Positions 7,304 to 15,160 of a DNA stretch of 39,667 nucleotides are shown here, one piece after another; position 1 is the first letter of the stretch; each line of letters opens with the position of its first letter. The notes below the pieces were generated by a model, which was not told the DNA's origin, searched no databases, and saw nothing but the letters and a program-made list of their open reading frames with translations. The position numbers and the translations under genes are program-made. Source of the stretch: Candidatus Edwardsbacteria bacterium (GTDB lineage: Bacteria > Edwardsbacteria > AC1 > EtOH8); NCBI GenBank assembly GCA_031082425.1, contig JAVHLB010000015.1:1-39667 (forward strand), given 5' to 3'.

Positions 7304-7493
7304 TGGCCTGTTCTTTGGCGAGTCTGCGCACCTCGTTTAAATCGGTAATAGATTTGTCTATAAACACCACTAATTCGGTATTGTAAAAACGCTGGCCCTT
7401 TTCATCTACGGGATATTGATATCTGACTTTAACGTTGATCACTCCACCATTGTCCGTATCTCGCGGGTGGATCTCTAAAATAGTTATTTCCAT
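7239..7493 (-). CDS. Small minus-strand protein in the early region
   Basis: An 84-aa protein with a strong GGGGAGGG site before the ATG at 7493. The sequence is protein-like: beta-rich N-terminal half (MEITILEIHP, INVKVRYQYPV, TELVVFIDK) followed by a helix (LNEVRRLAKEQAINVLKTIV). It is transcribed against the early operon and its 3' end is antisense to the preceding gene. It might be expressed in the lysogen. No family recognised. Confidence 0.6.
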   Translation of the reverse strand: MEITILEIHPRDTDNGGVINVKVRYQYPVDEKGQRFYNTELVVFIDKSITDLNEVRRLAKEQAINVLKTIVAHHSERPAQLPQK

Positions 7494-7523
7494 AATAAAC
7501 CCTCCCCTTAAATTAAAGGTGTT

Positions 7524-7733
7524 ATGAAAAAATACCGCAAAATAAAATCCATGATGGTCCTCAAGGGCATTAAGAACACCGACGTTGCCGCCCGTGCCGG
7601 CGTGGCCGATGTTACCGTCTCTGTGGTTCTCACCGGACGGCGCCGATCAAAAAACATCGAAACGGCCATAGCCGATCTGCTGGGTTGCACCAGGGATCAG
7701 CTGTGGCCGCCGCGTAAAAGCAAGGCTGCCTGA
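7524..7733 (+). CDS. Ner-like HTH regulator
   Basis: A 69-aa Cro/Ner-type DNA-binding protein. The core reads IKSMMVLKGIKNTDVAARAG, then VADVTVSVVLTGRRRS, a typical HTH with recognition helix, and ends ATIADLLGC-like (AIADLLGCTRDQLWP), as in Mu Ner and related SfsB/Nlp proteins. In Mu, Ner is made early and turns down both the early operon and the repressor gene. It lies just upstream of the transposase, as ner does in Mu. The ribosome site is modest (AAAGGTG). Confidence 0.8.
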   Translation: MKKYRKIKSMMVLKGIKNTDVAARAGVADVTVSVVLTGRRRSKNIETAIADLLGCTRDQLWPPRKSKAA

Positions 7734-7802
7734 TAACAGGCGGTAAAAAACACTTTACTATAAAATGTTCATCTTGTCAATACCTAATTTTCGGAGATCG
7801 TC

Positions 7803-9803
7803 ATGACGCTTAACAACAGTATCCAGGCAACTCAGTGGGTCTCGGTTAAACAGACAGCAATGTTATTGAGATGTTCTGAACGTTGGATACAAGCGCAATG
7901 TAAGTCGGGTAAATTAAATTATAGATTAGACAACGCCAACGGCGGCCAGCAGTACCGCATTCTGCTGGACAGCCTGCCGGCCGAGGCCCAAGCCAGGTAC
8001 TGGCAGTCCCACGCTCCGGTGGGGCTCATTGTAAACTCTGCCGAAGACGAGACTCTGCCGGCCGTGATCGAACCAACCGAGGCCGAGGTATCGGAAGCCG
8101 CCAAGGATCGCGCCCTATCTAAGGTCGACCTGATCAAAGCCTGGGACGATTACCGGGCCGAGCACCCGGGCCAGAGAGAAGAAGCCAACAACCAGTTCCT
8201 GGAGCTTTACGCCGCCGGAAAGATCTGCCCGGGCCTGCTGAGCAGGCTGGGTCCGATAACCCGGCCCACCCTTTACCGATGGAAAAAGTCCCTCGGTCCG
8301 GAATACGCCTGGCGCAACGTGCTGGACGGGTATTACAAAACGGACGCCGCCACCTGCGCTCCCAAGCTTTCCGAGGAAGAGCGCAACTGCTTTCTCAATA
8401 TCCTGCTCCATCAGAACCGCATCAAGGTGGACACCGCCTATCAATACACCGCTTTCCAACTGCAGAAGACCGGCCAGCCGGTAACGGCCAGCAAGGCCAC
8501 CTTCCGCCGCTTTGCCGAGTGGTACAGCAAGAACCATCACGATGTGTGGACCCTGGCCCGTGACGGCCAGAAAGCCCTTAGAGACAAGGTCGTGCCGTAT
8601 ATCAAGCGGGACGCCGGCAAGCTGGAAGTGGGCCAGGTGCTGGTGGCCGACGGCCATCGCCTGAACTTCCGGGTTCTTAATCCCTTTACCGGCAAGCCCT
8701 GCCGGCCTACCATGGTGGGCTACGTGGACTGGAAGAGCGGCGACCTGGCCGGCTACGAGATCATGCTGGAAGAGAACACCATGGTCATCGCCTCCGCCCT
8801 GCGCAACTCAATACTGAACCTGGGCAAGATCCCGCAGATCTGCTACCAGGATAACGGCAAGGCTTTCCGATCAAAATATTTTACGGCCACTGAGTCCCTT
8901 GAAACAGCGGGGATCAACGGCCTTTTCGCATCCCTGGGGATCACCACCGTCTTCGCCCGGGCCTACAACGCCAAGGCCAAGGTGATAGAACCCTGGTGGC
9001 ACATCTTCACCAACTCGTTTGAGCGGCTGCAGGCCTCCTACGTGGGAGCCGGCATCGATGACAAGCCGGCCCACATGATGCGCAACGAAAAGTTCATGCA
9101 GCGGATCTCCAGCGGCTTTGTGCCTACGTTGGACGAGACCATAGAGATGATCAACGCCTGGCTGGATTACCGCCGGTCAAACACCGCCTGCCCCAACGTT
9201 CCGGGAATGACCATCGGCCGGGTGTTCGATGACGGCCGGGGCCCCGGAGTGGATCCCGCCAAGCTGGACGATCTGCTGCTGGCCAGCTCCGAGGCCGTTA
9301 TCCGGCAGTCCCGGATCCGCTTCCTGGGAGAGCATTACGAGCACGACAGCCTTTACGGCCTCTCCGGCAAGGTGCGCGTCAAATACAGCTTGTTCGATCG
9401 CACCAGCCTTAAGGTCTACCACACCCAGGGGCAGTACATCTGCACCGCCTCCAAGGCGGAGATGATCCACCCCATGGCCCGGGTGCTGGGCAACCTGGCC
9501 GATCAGGAAAAGCTGAAGGATGCCATCGCCAACCAGAAGGCCCTGGAGAACCGCACCATCGTGGACTTTACCGCAACGGTGCCGGCCATCGCCGCCCCCA
9601 AGCTCCGGCCGGCGAAAACCGCCCGCGCCGTGCCGGCGCAGAACATCAAACATCTTCCGGAAAAGTCCTGGGGCAAGGCCGAGCCTACCGAGGCCGAGCA
9701 GCTGATGGCCGCCACCGGAACCTACGACCTCTCGGCTATGGCGCCGCCGGCGCCGCCGCCCAAGCAAAAGCTTTATTTATTCGATAGCGATATGCCTAAA
9801 TAA
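7803..9803 (+). CDS. MuA-type DDE transposase
   Basis: A 666-aa transposase that pairs the phage ends and carries out strand transfer into target DNA. Residues about 8-60 form the N-terminal winged-helix DNA-binding domain (WVSVKQTAMLLRCSERWIQ). The catalytic triad is D283 (VADGHRLNF), D350 (YQDNGKAF) and E396 (VIEPWWHIF). The D-D spacing of 67 equals that of MuA (D269-D336), and the D-E spacing is 46. The C-terminal part includes the beta-barrel and a proline/alanine-rich tail that should contact the MuB-like ATPase. Length matches MuA (663 aa). It is followed 22 bases later by the MuB homologue. Confidence 0.96.
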   Translation: MTLNNSIQATQWVSVKQTAMLLRCSERWIQAQCKSGKLNYRLDNANGGQQYRILLDSLPAEAQARYWQSHAPVGLIVNSAEDETLPAVIEPTEAEVSEAAKDRALSKVDLIKAWDDYRAEHPGQREEANNQFLELYAAGKICPGLLSRLGPITRPTLYRWKKSLGPEYAWRNVLDGYYKTDAATCAPKLSEEERNCFLNILLHQNRIKVDTAYQYTAFQLQKTGQPVTASKATFRRFAEWYSKNHHDVWTLARDGQKALRDKVVPYIKRDAGKLEVGQVLVADGHRLNFRVLNPFTGKPCRPTMVGYVDWKSGDLAGYEIMLEENTMVIASALRNSILNLGKIPQICYQDNGKAFRSKYFTATESLETAGINGLFASLGITTVFARAYNAKAKVIEPWWHIFTNSFERLQASYVGAGIDDKPAHMMRNEKFMQRISSGFVPTLDETIEMINAWLDYRRSNTACPNVPGMTIGRVFDDGRGPGVDPAKLDDLLLASSEAVIRQSRIRFLGEHYEHDSLYGLSGKVRVKYSLFDRTSLKVYHTQGQYICTASKAEMIHPMARVLGNLADQEKLKDAIANQKALENRTIVDFTATVPAIAAPKLRPAKTARAVPAQNIKHLPEKSWGKAEPTEAEQLMAATGTYDLSAMAPPAPPPKQKLYLFDSDMPK

Positions 9804-9825
9804 CAATCAACAAAGGAGGGAGAAA

Positions 9826-10713
9826 ATGAACCAGGAGCAACTGAGAACCGAGCTTAAAAAGCTCATCGATTCCAAGGAAACATCCTGCAACGGCGCCGCC
9901 AGGGGCATGGGGATCTCGGCCTCGGCGCTTTCCACCTGGCTGGCCGGGAAATACGCCGGGAACGTGCAGACGGTGACGGCCGCAGTGGCCGGGTATCTTA
10001 AGCGGATGCAGGAGAAGCGGGCCCAGCCCAAGCAGAACGTAGGTTTTGTGATGACCTCGGTGTCGGCCAAGATCTTTGAAGTGGCCCGGATGTGCCACTT
10101 GGACAGCGACATTGGAGTGTGCTACGGCCAGGCCGGCGTGGGAAAGACCAGGTCCCTTAAGGAATACGCCGCCCAGAACCAGGACGTGATCCTGATAGAA
10201 GCCGATCTGGGCTACAGCGCCAAGGCCCTTTTCCAGGAGCTGCACCGGCACCTGGGGCTTTCCGGAGAGGGCCAGATCAACAGCCTTAAAGACCAGGCGA
10301 TCGACAAACTTAAAAAGAGCGGCCGCCTGATCATAGTGGACGAAGCCGAACACCTGCCCTACCGGGCCTTGGAGCTGCTACGGCGGCTCAACGACAAGGC
10401 CGAGGTGGGCATTTTGATGGTGGGCATGCCCCGGTTCATCGCAAACCTGCGGGGCAAAAAGGGCGAATACGCCCAGCTCTACAGCCGGGTGGGCGTGTCC
10501 TGCAAGCTGGAGGAGTTAAAGGATAAAGACAGCGAGGATATCGTCAGGTCGGTGCCCGGGATGAAATACCACCCGGCTTATCACGAGGTCTCGGGCGGCA
10601 ACGCCCGGATGCTGACCAAGCTGATGCGCCAGGTCCCCAGGGTCTGCGCCCGTACCAAGGTGGATGTCTCGGCCGAGGTGATCCGGGAAACAGCCAAAAT
10701 GCTGATTGTTTAA
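9826..10713 (+). CDS. MuB-type AAA+ target-selection ATPase
   Basis: A 295-aa ATPase. Residues about 5-60 are a HTH (GAARGMGISASALSTWL), followed by the ATPase core with Walker A GQAGVGKT at 101-108 and Walker B LIIVDEAEH around 168-176, then a small C-terminal DNA-binding helical domain. In Mu, MuB coats target DNA, activates MuA and gives target immunity. An excellent AAGGAGGGAG site precedes the start. It is in the same operon as the transposase. Confidence 0.95.
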   Translation: MNQEQLRTELKKLIDSKETSCNGAARGMGISASALSTWLAGKYAGNVQTVTAAVAGYLKRMQEKRAQPKQNVGFVMTSVSAKIFEVARMCHLDSDIGVCYGQAGVGKTRSLKEYAAQNQDVILIEADLGYSAKALFQELHRHLGLSGEGQINSLKDQAIDKLKKSGRLIIVDEAEHLPYRALELLRRLNDKAEVGILMVGMPRFIANLRGKKGEYAQLYSRVGVSCKLEELKDKDSEDIVRSVPGMKYHPAYHEVSGGNARMLTKLMRQVPRVCARTKVDVSAEVIRETAKMLIV

Positions 10714-10723
10714 GGAGAGAGCG

Positions 10724-10921
10724 ATGCCGAAAGATAGATGGAAGGAATACCCCTGCCCTTATTGTGACCAACAGATTAAGGCCCTGGTGCCGCAAAAAAA
10801 TATGGTGAACCCCGCAAAAGGATACTGGGATTCTGCGGTATGTTGCCCTCGTTGTTACAACCTGCATTTTCAAAAGATCTGGCCCAGTGGCAAAGTTGTA
10901 ACTACTAAAATGAGCGATTAG
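10724..10921 (+). CDS. Small zinc-ribbon protein
   Basis: A 65-aa protein starting at 10724 behind AAGGAGAGAG. It has CPYC near the N terminus and CCPRC about 30 residues later, forming one zinc ribbon, with a basic C terminus. It is the first of several small accessory genes after MuB. Function unknown. Confidence 0.75.
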   Translation: MPKDRWKEYPCPYCDQQIKALVPQKNMVNPAKGYWDSAVCCPRCYNLHFQKIWPSGKVVTTKMSD

Positions 10922-10923
10922 CA

Positions 10924-11247
10924 ATGGTCTACACCGACGGCAAACACCTGGTGGCCGATTATTTTCAGGAATTGCTGGCCTTCTCCAAATCCATCGGCCT
11001 GCGGCCCGAGTGGCTGCAGGACCGGGACAACGGGCATAAGCATACGCACTTCGACCTGACCACGCCGGGCATGGCGGAAAAGGCGTTGCGGTACGGGGCC
11101 AGGCAGGTCACCAGCAAAGAAGCGGTGCGGATCTCCGACAACATGAACCGCTACGGCGAGCGGGAATACGTGATCACCTACGAACTGCCGGGCGGCAAAA
11201 AACTGCCGGTGATCAATAGCCAAACCGGGCAAACCAATTTATTTTAA
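10924..11247 (+). CDS. DUF4031-like protein
   Basis: A 107-aa protein resembling the DUF4031 family: a start of the type MVYxD, then HLVADYFQELLAFSKSIGL, RPEWLQ, a histidine-rich HKHTHFDLT segment and a KALRYGARQV helix. Function of the family is not established. Only two bases separate it from the preceding stop, and its own ribosome site is weak, so translation is probably coupled. Confidence 0.65.
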   Translation: MVYTDGKHLVADYFQELLAFSKSIGLRPEWLQDRDNGHKHTHFDLTTPGMAEKALRYGARQVTSKEAVRISDNMNRYGEREYVITYELPGGKKLPVINSQTGQTNLF

Positions 11248-11258
11248 GGAGCCTTTAA

Positions 11259-11627
11259 ATGGAACTTAAAGAACTTATGGGCATAGCCCACGAAAAATAT
11301 ACCAAGGCCGGATTGTTCAATACTCCGGGGCGGTTCTCCAAGCAGCTGGGATCGCTTCACGAGAACGTCTCCGAGGCCCTGGTGGAATACTCCGAGTGGG
11401 GCAGCGTGATCACGATATCGCACTCCTTAAAGCCCAGCAACCACGGCCAGCCCCTGGGGGTGCCGATAGCCCTGGCCTCGGCGGTCATGAAGGTATTGGC
11501 CCTCTGCGCCGAGTATAAGATAGATCTCGAAGCGGCCGTAAAAGAAATGGCGGCCTACGAATGCGCACAAAGGGCCTTGCCTCAATCGTTCGCAGAGGCG
11601 GTGCGGGAAACGGCAGGCGCCAAATGA
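11259..11627 (+). CDS. MazG-like protein, metal site apparently degenerate
   Basis: A 122-aa all-helical protein resembling phage MazG-like nucleotide pyrophosphohydrolases: HENVSEALVEYSEW, then PLGVPIALASAVMKVLALCAEYKIDLEAAV, matching the usual pattern ExxELADVxIRIxDLxxxxxIDLexAv. The first acidic helix keeps its glutamates, but the second pair (E and D in ELADV) is replaced by A and S (ALASAV), so catalysis is doubtful. MazG enzymes hydrolyse dNTPs or alarmone-related nucleotides. AAGGAG precedes the start; the end overlaps the next gene by ATGA. Confidence 0.6.
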   Translation: MELKELMGIAHEKYTKAGLFNTPGRFSKQLGSLHENVSEALVEYSEWGSVITISHSLKPSNHGQPLGVPIALASAVMKVLALCAEYKIDLEAAVKEMAAYECAQRALPQSFAEAVRETAGAK

Positions 11628-11812
11628 AGACCACTCTGGTTTATTACATAGACGACGTGCGCTGCGGGATCTGCGGCGCCTGCCACCCGGTGAACTTTGC
11701 CTGGCTGCCGGTGGGGGCGGTGTGTATTCCCTGCCTGACGGCCAAGGTAAAAGACTATGATTCGGTCCTGGACCCGTCTCCTCGCCATGCCCCAGGAGGA
11801 GCTGCGGCATGA
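11624..11812 (+). CDS. Small zinc-ribbon protein
   Basis: A 62-aa protein whose ATG overlaps the previous stop (ATGA), indicating coupled translation. It carries CGICGAC near residue 15 and CIPC near 37, a likely zinc-binding pair. Function unknown. Its end overlaps the next gene by four bases. Confidence 0.65.
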   Translation: MKTTLVYYIDDVRCGICGACHPVNFAWLPVGAVCIPCLTAKVKDYDSVLDPSPRHAPGGAAA

Positions 11813-12150
11813 CGGAGATAAATATCGATATCGATCGCAGCCCCAGCAAATGCAAGGCCTGCGGGAAAACAAGATCCGGTAATATTATCAACGGAGACGG
11901 CAGCCGGCAATGCTTCAAGTGTTTGGGCGAAGCGATAAAACACCCCCGCAGGTTCTCTTTTAAGCGGCAGTGCAAACGCCTGGCCATGGAGCTTGGCAAA
12001 GAAAAGCGTCAGCAGATCCTCGACAAACTGCATCAGGGAAAATCACTGGGCGAGATCGCCCGGGAAGAATTAGTGGATCTCGACGCCGTAGTGGGGGTTT
12101 TCACCATGAACACAAAAAAGATCGAGTACCTGGCCAAGGAGTCCGTATGA
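11809..12150 (+). CDS. Zinc ribbon plus HTH-like protein
   Basis: A 113-aa protein. The N-terminal half has CKACG and CFKC, a zinc ribbon; the C-terminal half has KRQQILDKLHQGKSLGEIAR, then an EELVDLDAVVGVF helix, reading like a HTH. A DNA-binding regulatory role is plausible but not shown. It overlaps both neighbours by ATGA-type junctions, placing it firmly in the early operon. Confidence 0.65.
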   Translation: MTEINIDIDRSPSKCKACGKTRSGNIINGDGSRQCFKCLGEAIKHPRRFSFKRQCKRLAMELGKEKRQQILDKLHQGKSLGEIAREELVDLDAVVGVFTMNTKKIEYLAKESV

Positions 12151-12314
12151 GCATAAGACTGGTCACCATAGATGAAGCGTTTGATGTTTACCACCGGGAG
12201 GGCTTTTCCTGGCCCGCGAGCCAAGAATACGCCCTGCGCTGGTGGACCAATAGGTATATGAATTTAAAAAACATCCGGTCCGAGATCAAACGGATCCAGG
12301 GAGGTAAACATTAA
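12147..12314 (+). CDS. Very small early protein
   Basis: A 55-aa protein overlapping its upstream neighbour by ATGA; its stop overlaps the first base of the gp16-like gene. It is rich in aromatic and basic residues (YALRWWTNRYMNLKNI). No family recognised; kept because the junctions on both sides are tight and the codon use matches the operon. Confidence 0.6.
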   Translation: MSIRLVTIDEAFDVYHREGFSWPASQEYALRWWTNRYMNLKNIRSEIKRIQGGKH

Positions 12315-12775
12315 TGTCCGCCCAGATCATCACCTGGGATCTGGTGAAGAAGATCCACACCATCAAGGGCGCCATGAAGCTGACCGAGGGAGATTACCGG
12401 GCAATGCTCGGCGGCTACGGCGTGGACACCTGCAAGGACCTGCAATACAGCCAGGCCGTGGATATGCTGGACAAGCTGGAAACCCAGGCTGTGAGCATGG
12501 GTGTGTGGGAGAAGCGCTCCGGCAAGGGTAAATACGAAGGCCTGGGCAATCGGCCCGGGAAGGCCGCCCCCTCCCAACTGCGGATGATCGAGGCCATGTG
12601 GGCCGAGGTCAGCCGGCAGGATACGGCCCAGGCCCGCGCCGAAGCGCTGGGCAAGTTCGTCAAGAGGATCACCGGAATAGATCATATAACCTGGCTGGGC
12701 CCGGCCGATGTCCGCAAAGTGGCCAGAGCCCTGCAGACAATGAAAACCCAGAAAAGGGAGACCGCCAATGAGTAA
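12314..12775 (+). CDS. Mu gp16-like protein (DUF1018)
   Basis: A 153-aa protein. The pattern IHTIKGAMKLTEGDYRAML, a YGVDTCKDL helix, MGVWEKRSGKGK, then SQLRMIEAMWAEVSRQDT and a final FVKRITGIDHITWLGPADVRKV segment is typical of DUF1018, the gp16 family of Mu-like phages. Its role is unknown but it is a conserved marker of the semi-essential early region. It overlaps the next gene by eight bases. Confidence 0.88.
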   Translation: MSAQIITWDLVKKIHTIKGAMKLTEGDYRAMLGGYGVDTCKDLQYSQAVDMLDKLETQAVSMGVWEKRSGKGKYEGLGNRPGKAAPSQLRMIEAMWAEVSRQDTAQARAEALGKFVKRITGIDHITWLGPADVRKVARALQTMKTQKRETANE

Positions 12776-13172
12776 ACCGGTATTCGGAACGGCCGTACGC
12801 AAAACGGTGGATCCGCGCCTGTCGGCGCCGGAGAAGAAGATCATAGCCATTCTGCGGCAGGCCCGGCAGGAAAACAGCCGGGTGAACGTAAAGAGCCTGA
12901 TGCGCCAGCTGGGAACCAGCGATCACCAGGTGCGGTTTTACGTCCAGTCCATGCAGGATAAGGGCGCTCCGGTGTGCACCACGGCCCACGGCGTGGAGCT
13001 GGCCGAAACGGCCGAACAGATGGCCGCCCAGTTCGAGCGCATGCAGCAGCACGCCATCGGCGAGCTGGCGAGGGCTTACAAGATCAAGGGCAGCCGGCTG
13101 ACCGAACGCAGCTTCGGGCAGATCCGGGCCAAGATGGAGCGGGCCATGGAGCCGGCGGAGATCCGGGCATGA
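12768..13172 (+). CDS. Small protein with winged-helix-like N terminus
   Basis: A 134-aa protein. Residues about 22-60 (SAPEKKIIAILRQARQEN, then VKSLMRQLGTSDHQVRFYV) look like a winged helix; the C-terminal half is helical and basic. It may bind DNA. It overlaps gp16-like upstream and the next gene downstream (ATGA), so all three are translated together. Confidence 0.6.
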   Translation: MSKPVFGTAVRKTVDPRLSAPEKKIIAILRQARQENSRVNVKSLMRQLGTSDHQVRFYVQSMQDKGAPVCTTAHGVELAETAEQMAAQFERMQQHAIGELARAYKIKGSRLTERSFGQIRAKMERAMEPAEIRA

Positions 13173-13543
13173 AAAAAGAAAATTACTGGGGCTATGTTAT
13201 CGTGGCCGCCGTCATCATCTGGGCCGTCGTTACCATGGTAGCCATGTGGGATAAACAAATAGCCATGGAAGAGAAGGCCTACCGGCTGGCGGAGGCCCGG
13301 CGGATGCCGATCATGGAGCATGCCATAAAGGAACGGGGCCGGACCAGGGTGATCTTCCGGGAATACTGGACCGGATGGAAATTGGAGTCCAGCCAGCGCT
13401 ACGCCATGATCTGGCCGCCGGAATACCGCAAGGAGTATTTTGCCATGATGCGGCATTCCAAGGCCCGGGACATAACGCACCATTTCGAGCAGGTGGGCTG
13501 GTGGACCGAGGACGATGAATACAAAACCATAAAAATAAAATAA
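13169..13543 (+). CDS. Single-pass membrane protein
   Basis: A 124-aa protein. A basic start (MKKEN) and one membrane segment (about residues 8-28, rich in V, I, A and W) precede a charged cytoplasmic or periplasmic domain with many tryptophans and tyrosines (REYWTGWKLESSQRYAMIWPPEYRKEY). It lies between the early regulatory genes and gam. Function unknown; host exclusion is a possibility without direct support. Confidence 0.65.
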   Translation: MKKENYWGYVIVAAVIIWAVVTMVAMWDKQIAMEEKAYRLAEARRMPIMEHAIKERGRTRVIFREYWTGWKLESSQRYAMIWPPEYRKEYFAMMRHSKARDITHHFEQVGWWTEDDEYKTIKIK

Positions 13544-13553
13544 GGAGAATTGC

Positions 13554-14081
13554 ATGCACACTATGACCGAGATCGACCGGCTGGCGAAGGTCTATTCCGA
13601 AAATCGCACAGCACTGAGGGACCAGGTGCAGAACCTGAACGACCAGATAAACGCCCTTAAAAAGGCCGCCCTGCCGGGCATCCGGAAGTCGGTGGGAAAG
13701 ACCGCCAACAGCGAGGCCGATCTTAGAGCCGCCGTCAAAGAAACTCCGGAACTGTTCCGCAAGCCCAAGACCGTGATCATGTACGGCATCAAGGTTGGCT
13801 GGCAGAAGGCCAAGGGCAAACTGCTGTGGGCCGACGACCAGGTGGTGGTCAAGGCCATCAAGAAGAAATTCGGAGAGGACGGCGCCCCGTACATCAAGAC
13901 CGTGGAGAAACCGCTCAAAAAGGCGCTGGAGCAGCTATCCGGGGCGGTGCTCAAAAGCCTGGGGATCACCGTCAACGAGGATACCGACGAGGTGGTGATA
14001 AGCTCCACCGACAGCGACATCGACAAATTAGTGAACGCCCTGCTCAAGCCCGAGGAGCAGGACCAAAAAGAAACGGACTGA
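13554..14081 (+). CDS. Gam-like host-nuclease inhibitor
   Basis: A 175-aa protein, the same length as Mu Gam (174). It has the Gam layout: coiled-coil N terminus (NLNDQINALKKAALPGIRKS), then KPKTVIMYGIKVGWQKAKGKL, VKAIKKKFGEDGAPYIKTVE and a helix (KALEQLSGAVLKSLGITV). Gam is a Ku-like dimer that binds DNA ends and protects them from RecBCD-type exonucleases. An AAGGAG site precedes the start. Confidence 0.92.
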   Translation: MHTMTEIDRLAKVYSENRTALRDQVQNLNDQINALKKAALPGIRKSVGKTANSEADLRAAVKETPELFRKPKTVIMYGIKVGWQKAKGKLLWADDQVVVKAIKKKFGEDGAPYIKTVEKPLKKALEQLSGAVLKSLGITVNEDTDEVVISSTDSDIDKLVNALLKPEEQDQKETD

Positions 14082-14083
14082 CA

Positions 14084-14269
14084 ATGCACGCCGGAGCCGA
14101 GTTCCTGGGCTGGCAGGAAATTCCCGGACGTGATCCCATAGCGCTGTATAACGTCACGGATCCGGCCAGTCCGCGCTATCACAGCACGGTCTCGGCCGCC
14201 ACCCTGCAGAAACTCGGCATAGCGGTGCCGCACACCCCGCCCATCGAAAATAACGGAGGATCGAAATGA
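14084..14269 (+). CDS. Very small protein between gam and mor
   Basis: A 61-aa protein starting two bases after the gam stop and overlapping the Mor-like gene by four bases. Its sequence (GWQEIPGRDPIALYNVTD, then STVSAATLQKLGIAVP) resembles short phage proteins of unknown function found beside regulators. No ribosome site of its own; coupled to gam. Confidence 0.6.
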   Translation: MHAGAEFLGWQEIPGRDPIALYNVTDPASPRYHSTVSAATLQKLGIAVPHTPPIENNGGSK

Positions 14270-14580
14270 GCAAGGGAATCTTGAAGGAAGTTATCGGAGA
14301 CGTAAAGCTGGAGGACATGCCGAACGGCGACATGAAGATGGTGGCCGAATACTGCGGGGTGGACACCGCCGTTCAGCTGATGTCGCAGATGGGCGGGTTG
14401 ACGATCTATATTCCCACCGGGATATACAAGGCCAAGGTGGAGCAATACGTGCGCAGGAACTGGCGGAAGATAGAAACCAAACGGCTGGCGCTGGCCTGTA
14501 ATGTCAGCGAGAAATACGTGTACAACTTGATCCGGCGGGCCAAGGAGGACGAGGCCCAGCTGAAGATATTTCCAAAATAA
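14266..14580 (+). CDS. Mor/C-type transcription activator
   Basis: A 104-aa protein. The Mor family layout is clear: PNGDMKMVAEYCGVDTAVQL, QMGGLTIYIP (the conserved dimerisation turn), a basic helix (QYVRRNWRKIE) and a HTH (RLALACNVSEKYVYNLIRRA). In Mu, Mor activates the middle promoter and C the late ones. I find no second member, so this protein may control both late blocks here, with the divergent dyad at 22011 as a candidate site. It ends the regulatory part of the early operon. Confidence 0.88.
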   Translation: MSKGILKEVIGDVKLEDMPNGDMKMVAEYCGVDTAVQLMSQMGGLTIYIPTGIYKAKVEQYVRRNWRKIETKRLALACNVSEKYVYNLIRRAKEDEAQLKIFPK

Positions 14581-14594
14581 TTAAAGGAGGGTAA

Positions 14595-15014
14595 ATGTCA
14601 AAACTATCGCTGACGGTCTCCAGCGTGCTGGCCGGCCTGGCTGAAAATAACATCCGGCTCGGCTGCCGCAAGGCTTTTGGACTGGGTAAGAACGAGCGGA
14701 TAACAAAAGAGCACCGGCGGGTATTTTACGAATACGCCGTCAAGAGTGGCAAAGCCTGGCCGTGGAAGCTTCCGGGAACCTCTATCCGGGCAAAGAAGAA
14801 AACAGCCGAACCGGCTCCGTTACTCAAGCCGGATCTCGCGGCCAAGACGGAAACTATTCATTCTCTACCCGGATCCAAAATATTCTGCCCGGCCTGCGCC
14901 GCCATGATCAGTTACGCCGAGAACAATGGCTCGGTGATCTGCGTCAAATGCGGCCGGAAGCTAACCTACAAGATCTCCGTCAAGCGGACCATAGAGATCA
15001 GCCTGGCGGATTAA
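14595..15014 (+). CDS. Small protein with C-terminal zinc ribbon
   Basis: A 139-aa protein with an AAAGGAGGG site. The N-terminal half is basic (LGCRKAFGLGKNERITKEHRRVFYEYAV), the middle is alanine/proline/lysine-rich, and the C terminus has CPACAAM and CVKCGRK, a zinc ribbon. It is the last sizeable gene before the terminator at 15111. Function unknown. Confidence 0.65.
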   Translation: MSKLSLTVSSVLAGLAENNIRLGCRKAFGLGKNERITKEHRRVFYEYAVKSGKAWPWKLPGTSIRAKKKTAEPAPLLKPDLAAKTETIHSLPGSKIFCPACAAMISYAENNGSVICVKCGRKLTYKISVKRTIEISLAD

Positions 15015-15040
15015 GCACAAATCATTTGGGAGGATTGCCT

Positions 15041-15097
15041 ATGATGCCACTCGCAGCCGGTGCAGTGCCCGGATACCCGCTACATAAGAGTTTGTGA
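15041..15097 (+). CDS. Possible 18-aa peptide
   Basis: A tiny frame with a good GGGAGG site, ending 13 bases before the terminator hairpin. It may be translated, but length alone gives no confidence. Confidence 0.25.
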   Translation: MMPLAAGAVPGYPLHKSL

Positions 15098-15110
15098 AAT
15101 GGAAACAGCA

Positions 15111-15138
15111 GAAGCCCCCGGAGATCTCCGGGGGCTTC
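15111..15138. terminator. Bidirectional terminator between convergent operons
   Basis: A 28-bp perfect palindrome: GAAGCCCCCGGAGA followed by its exact reverse complement. It lies between the end of the rightward early operon and the end of the leftward late operon. The following T run is short (CGTTTATG). Confidence 0.8.
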
Positions 15139-15160
15139 GTTTATGATCATAACGGGGCCT

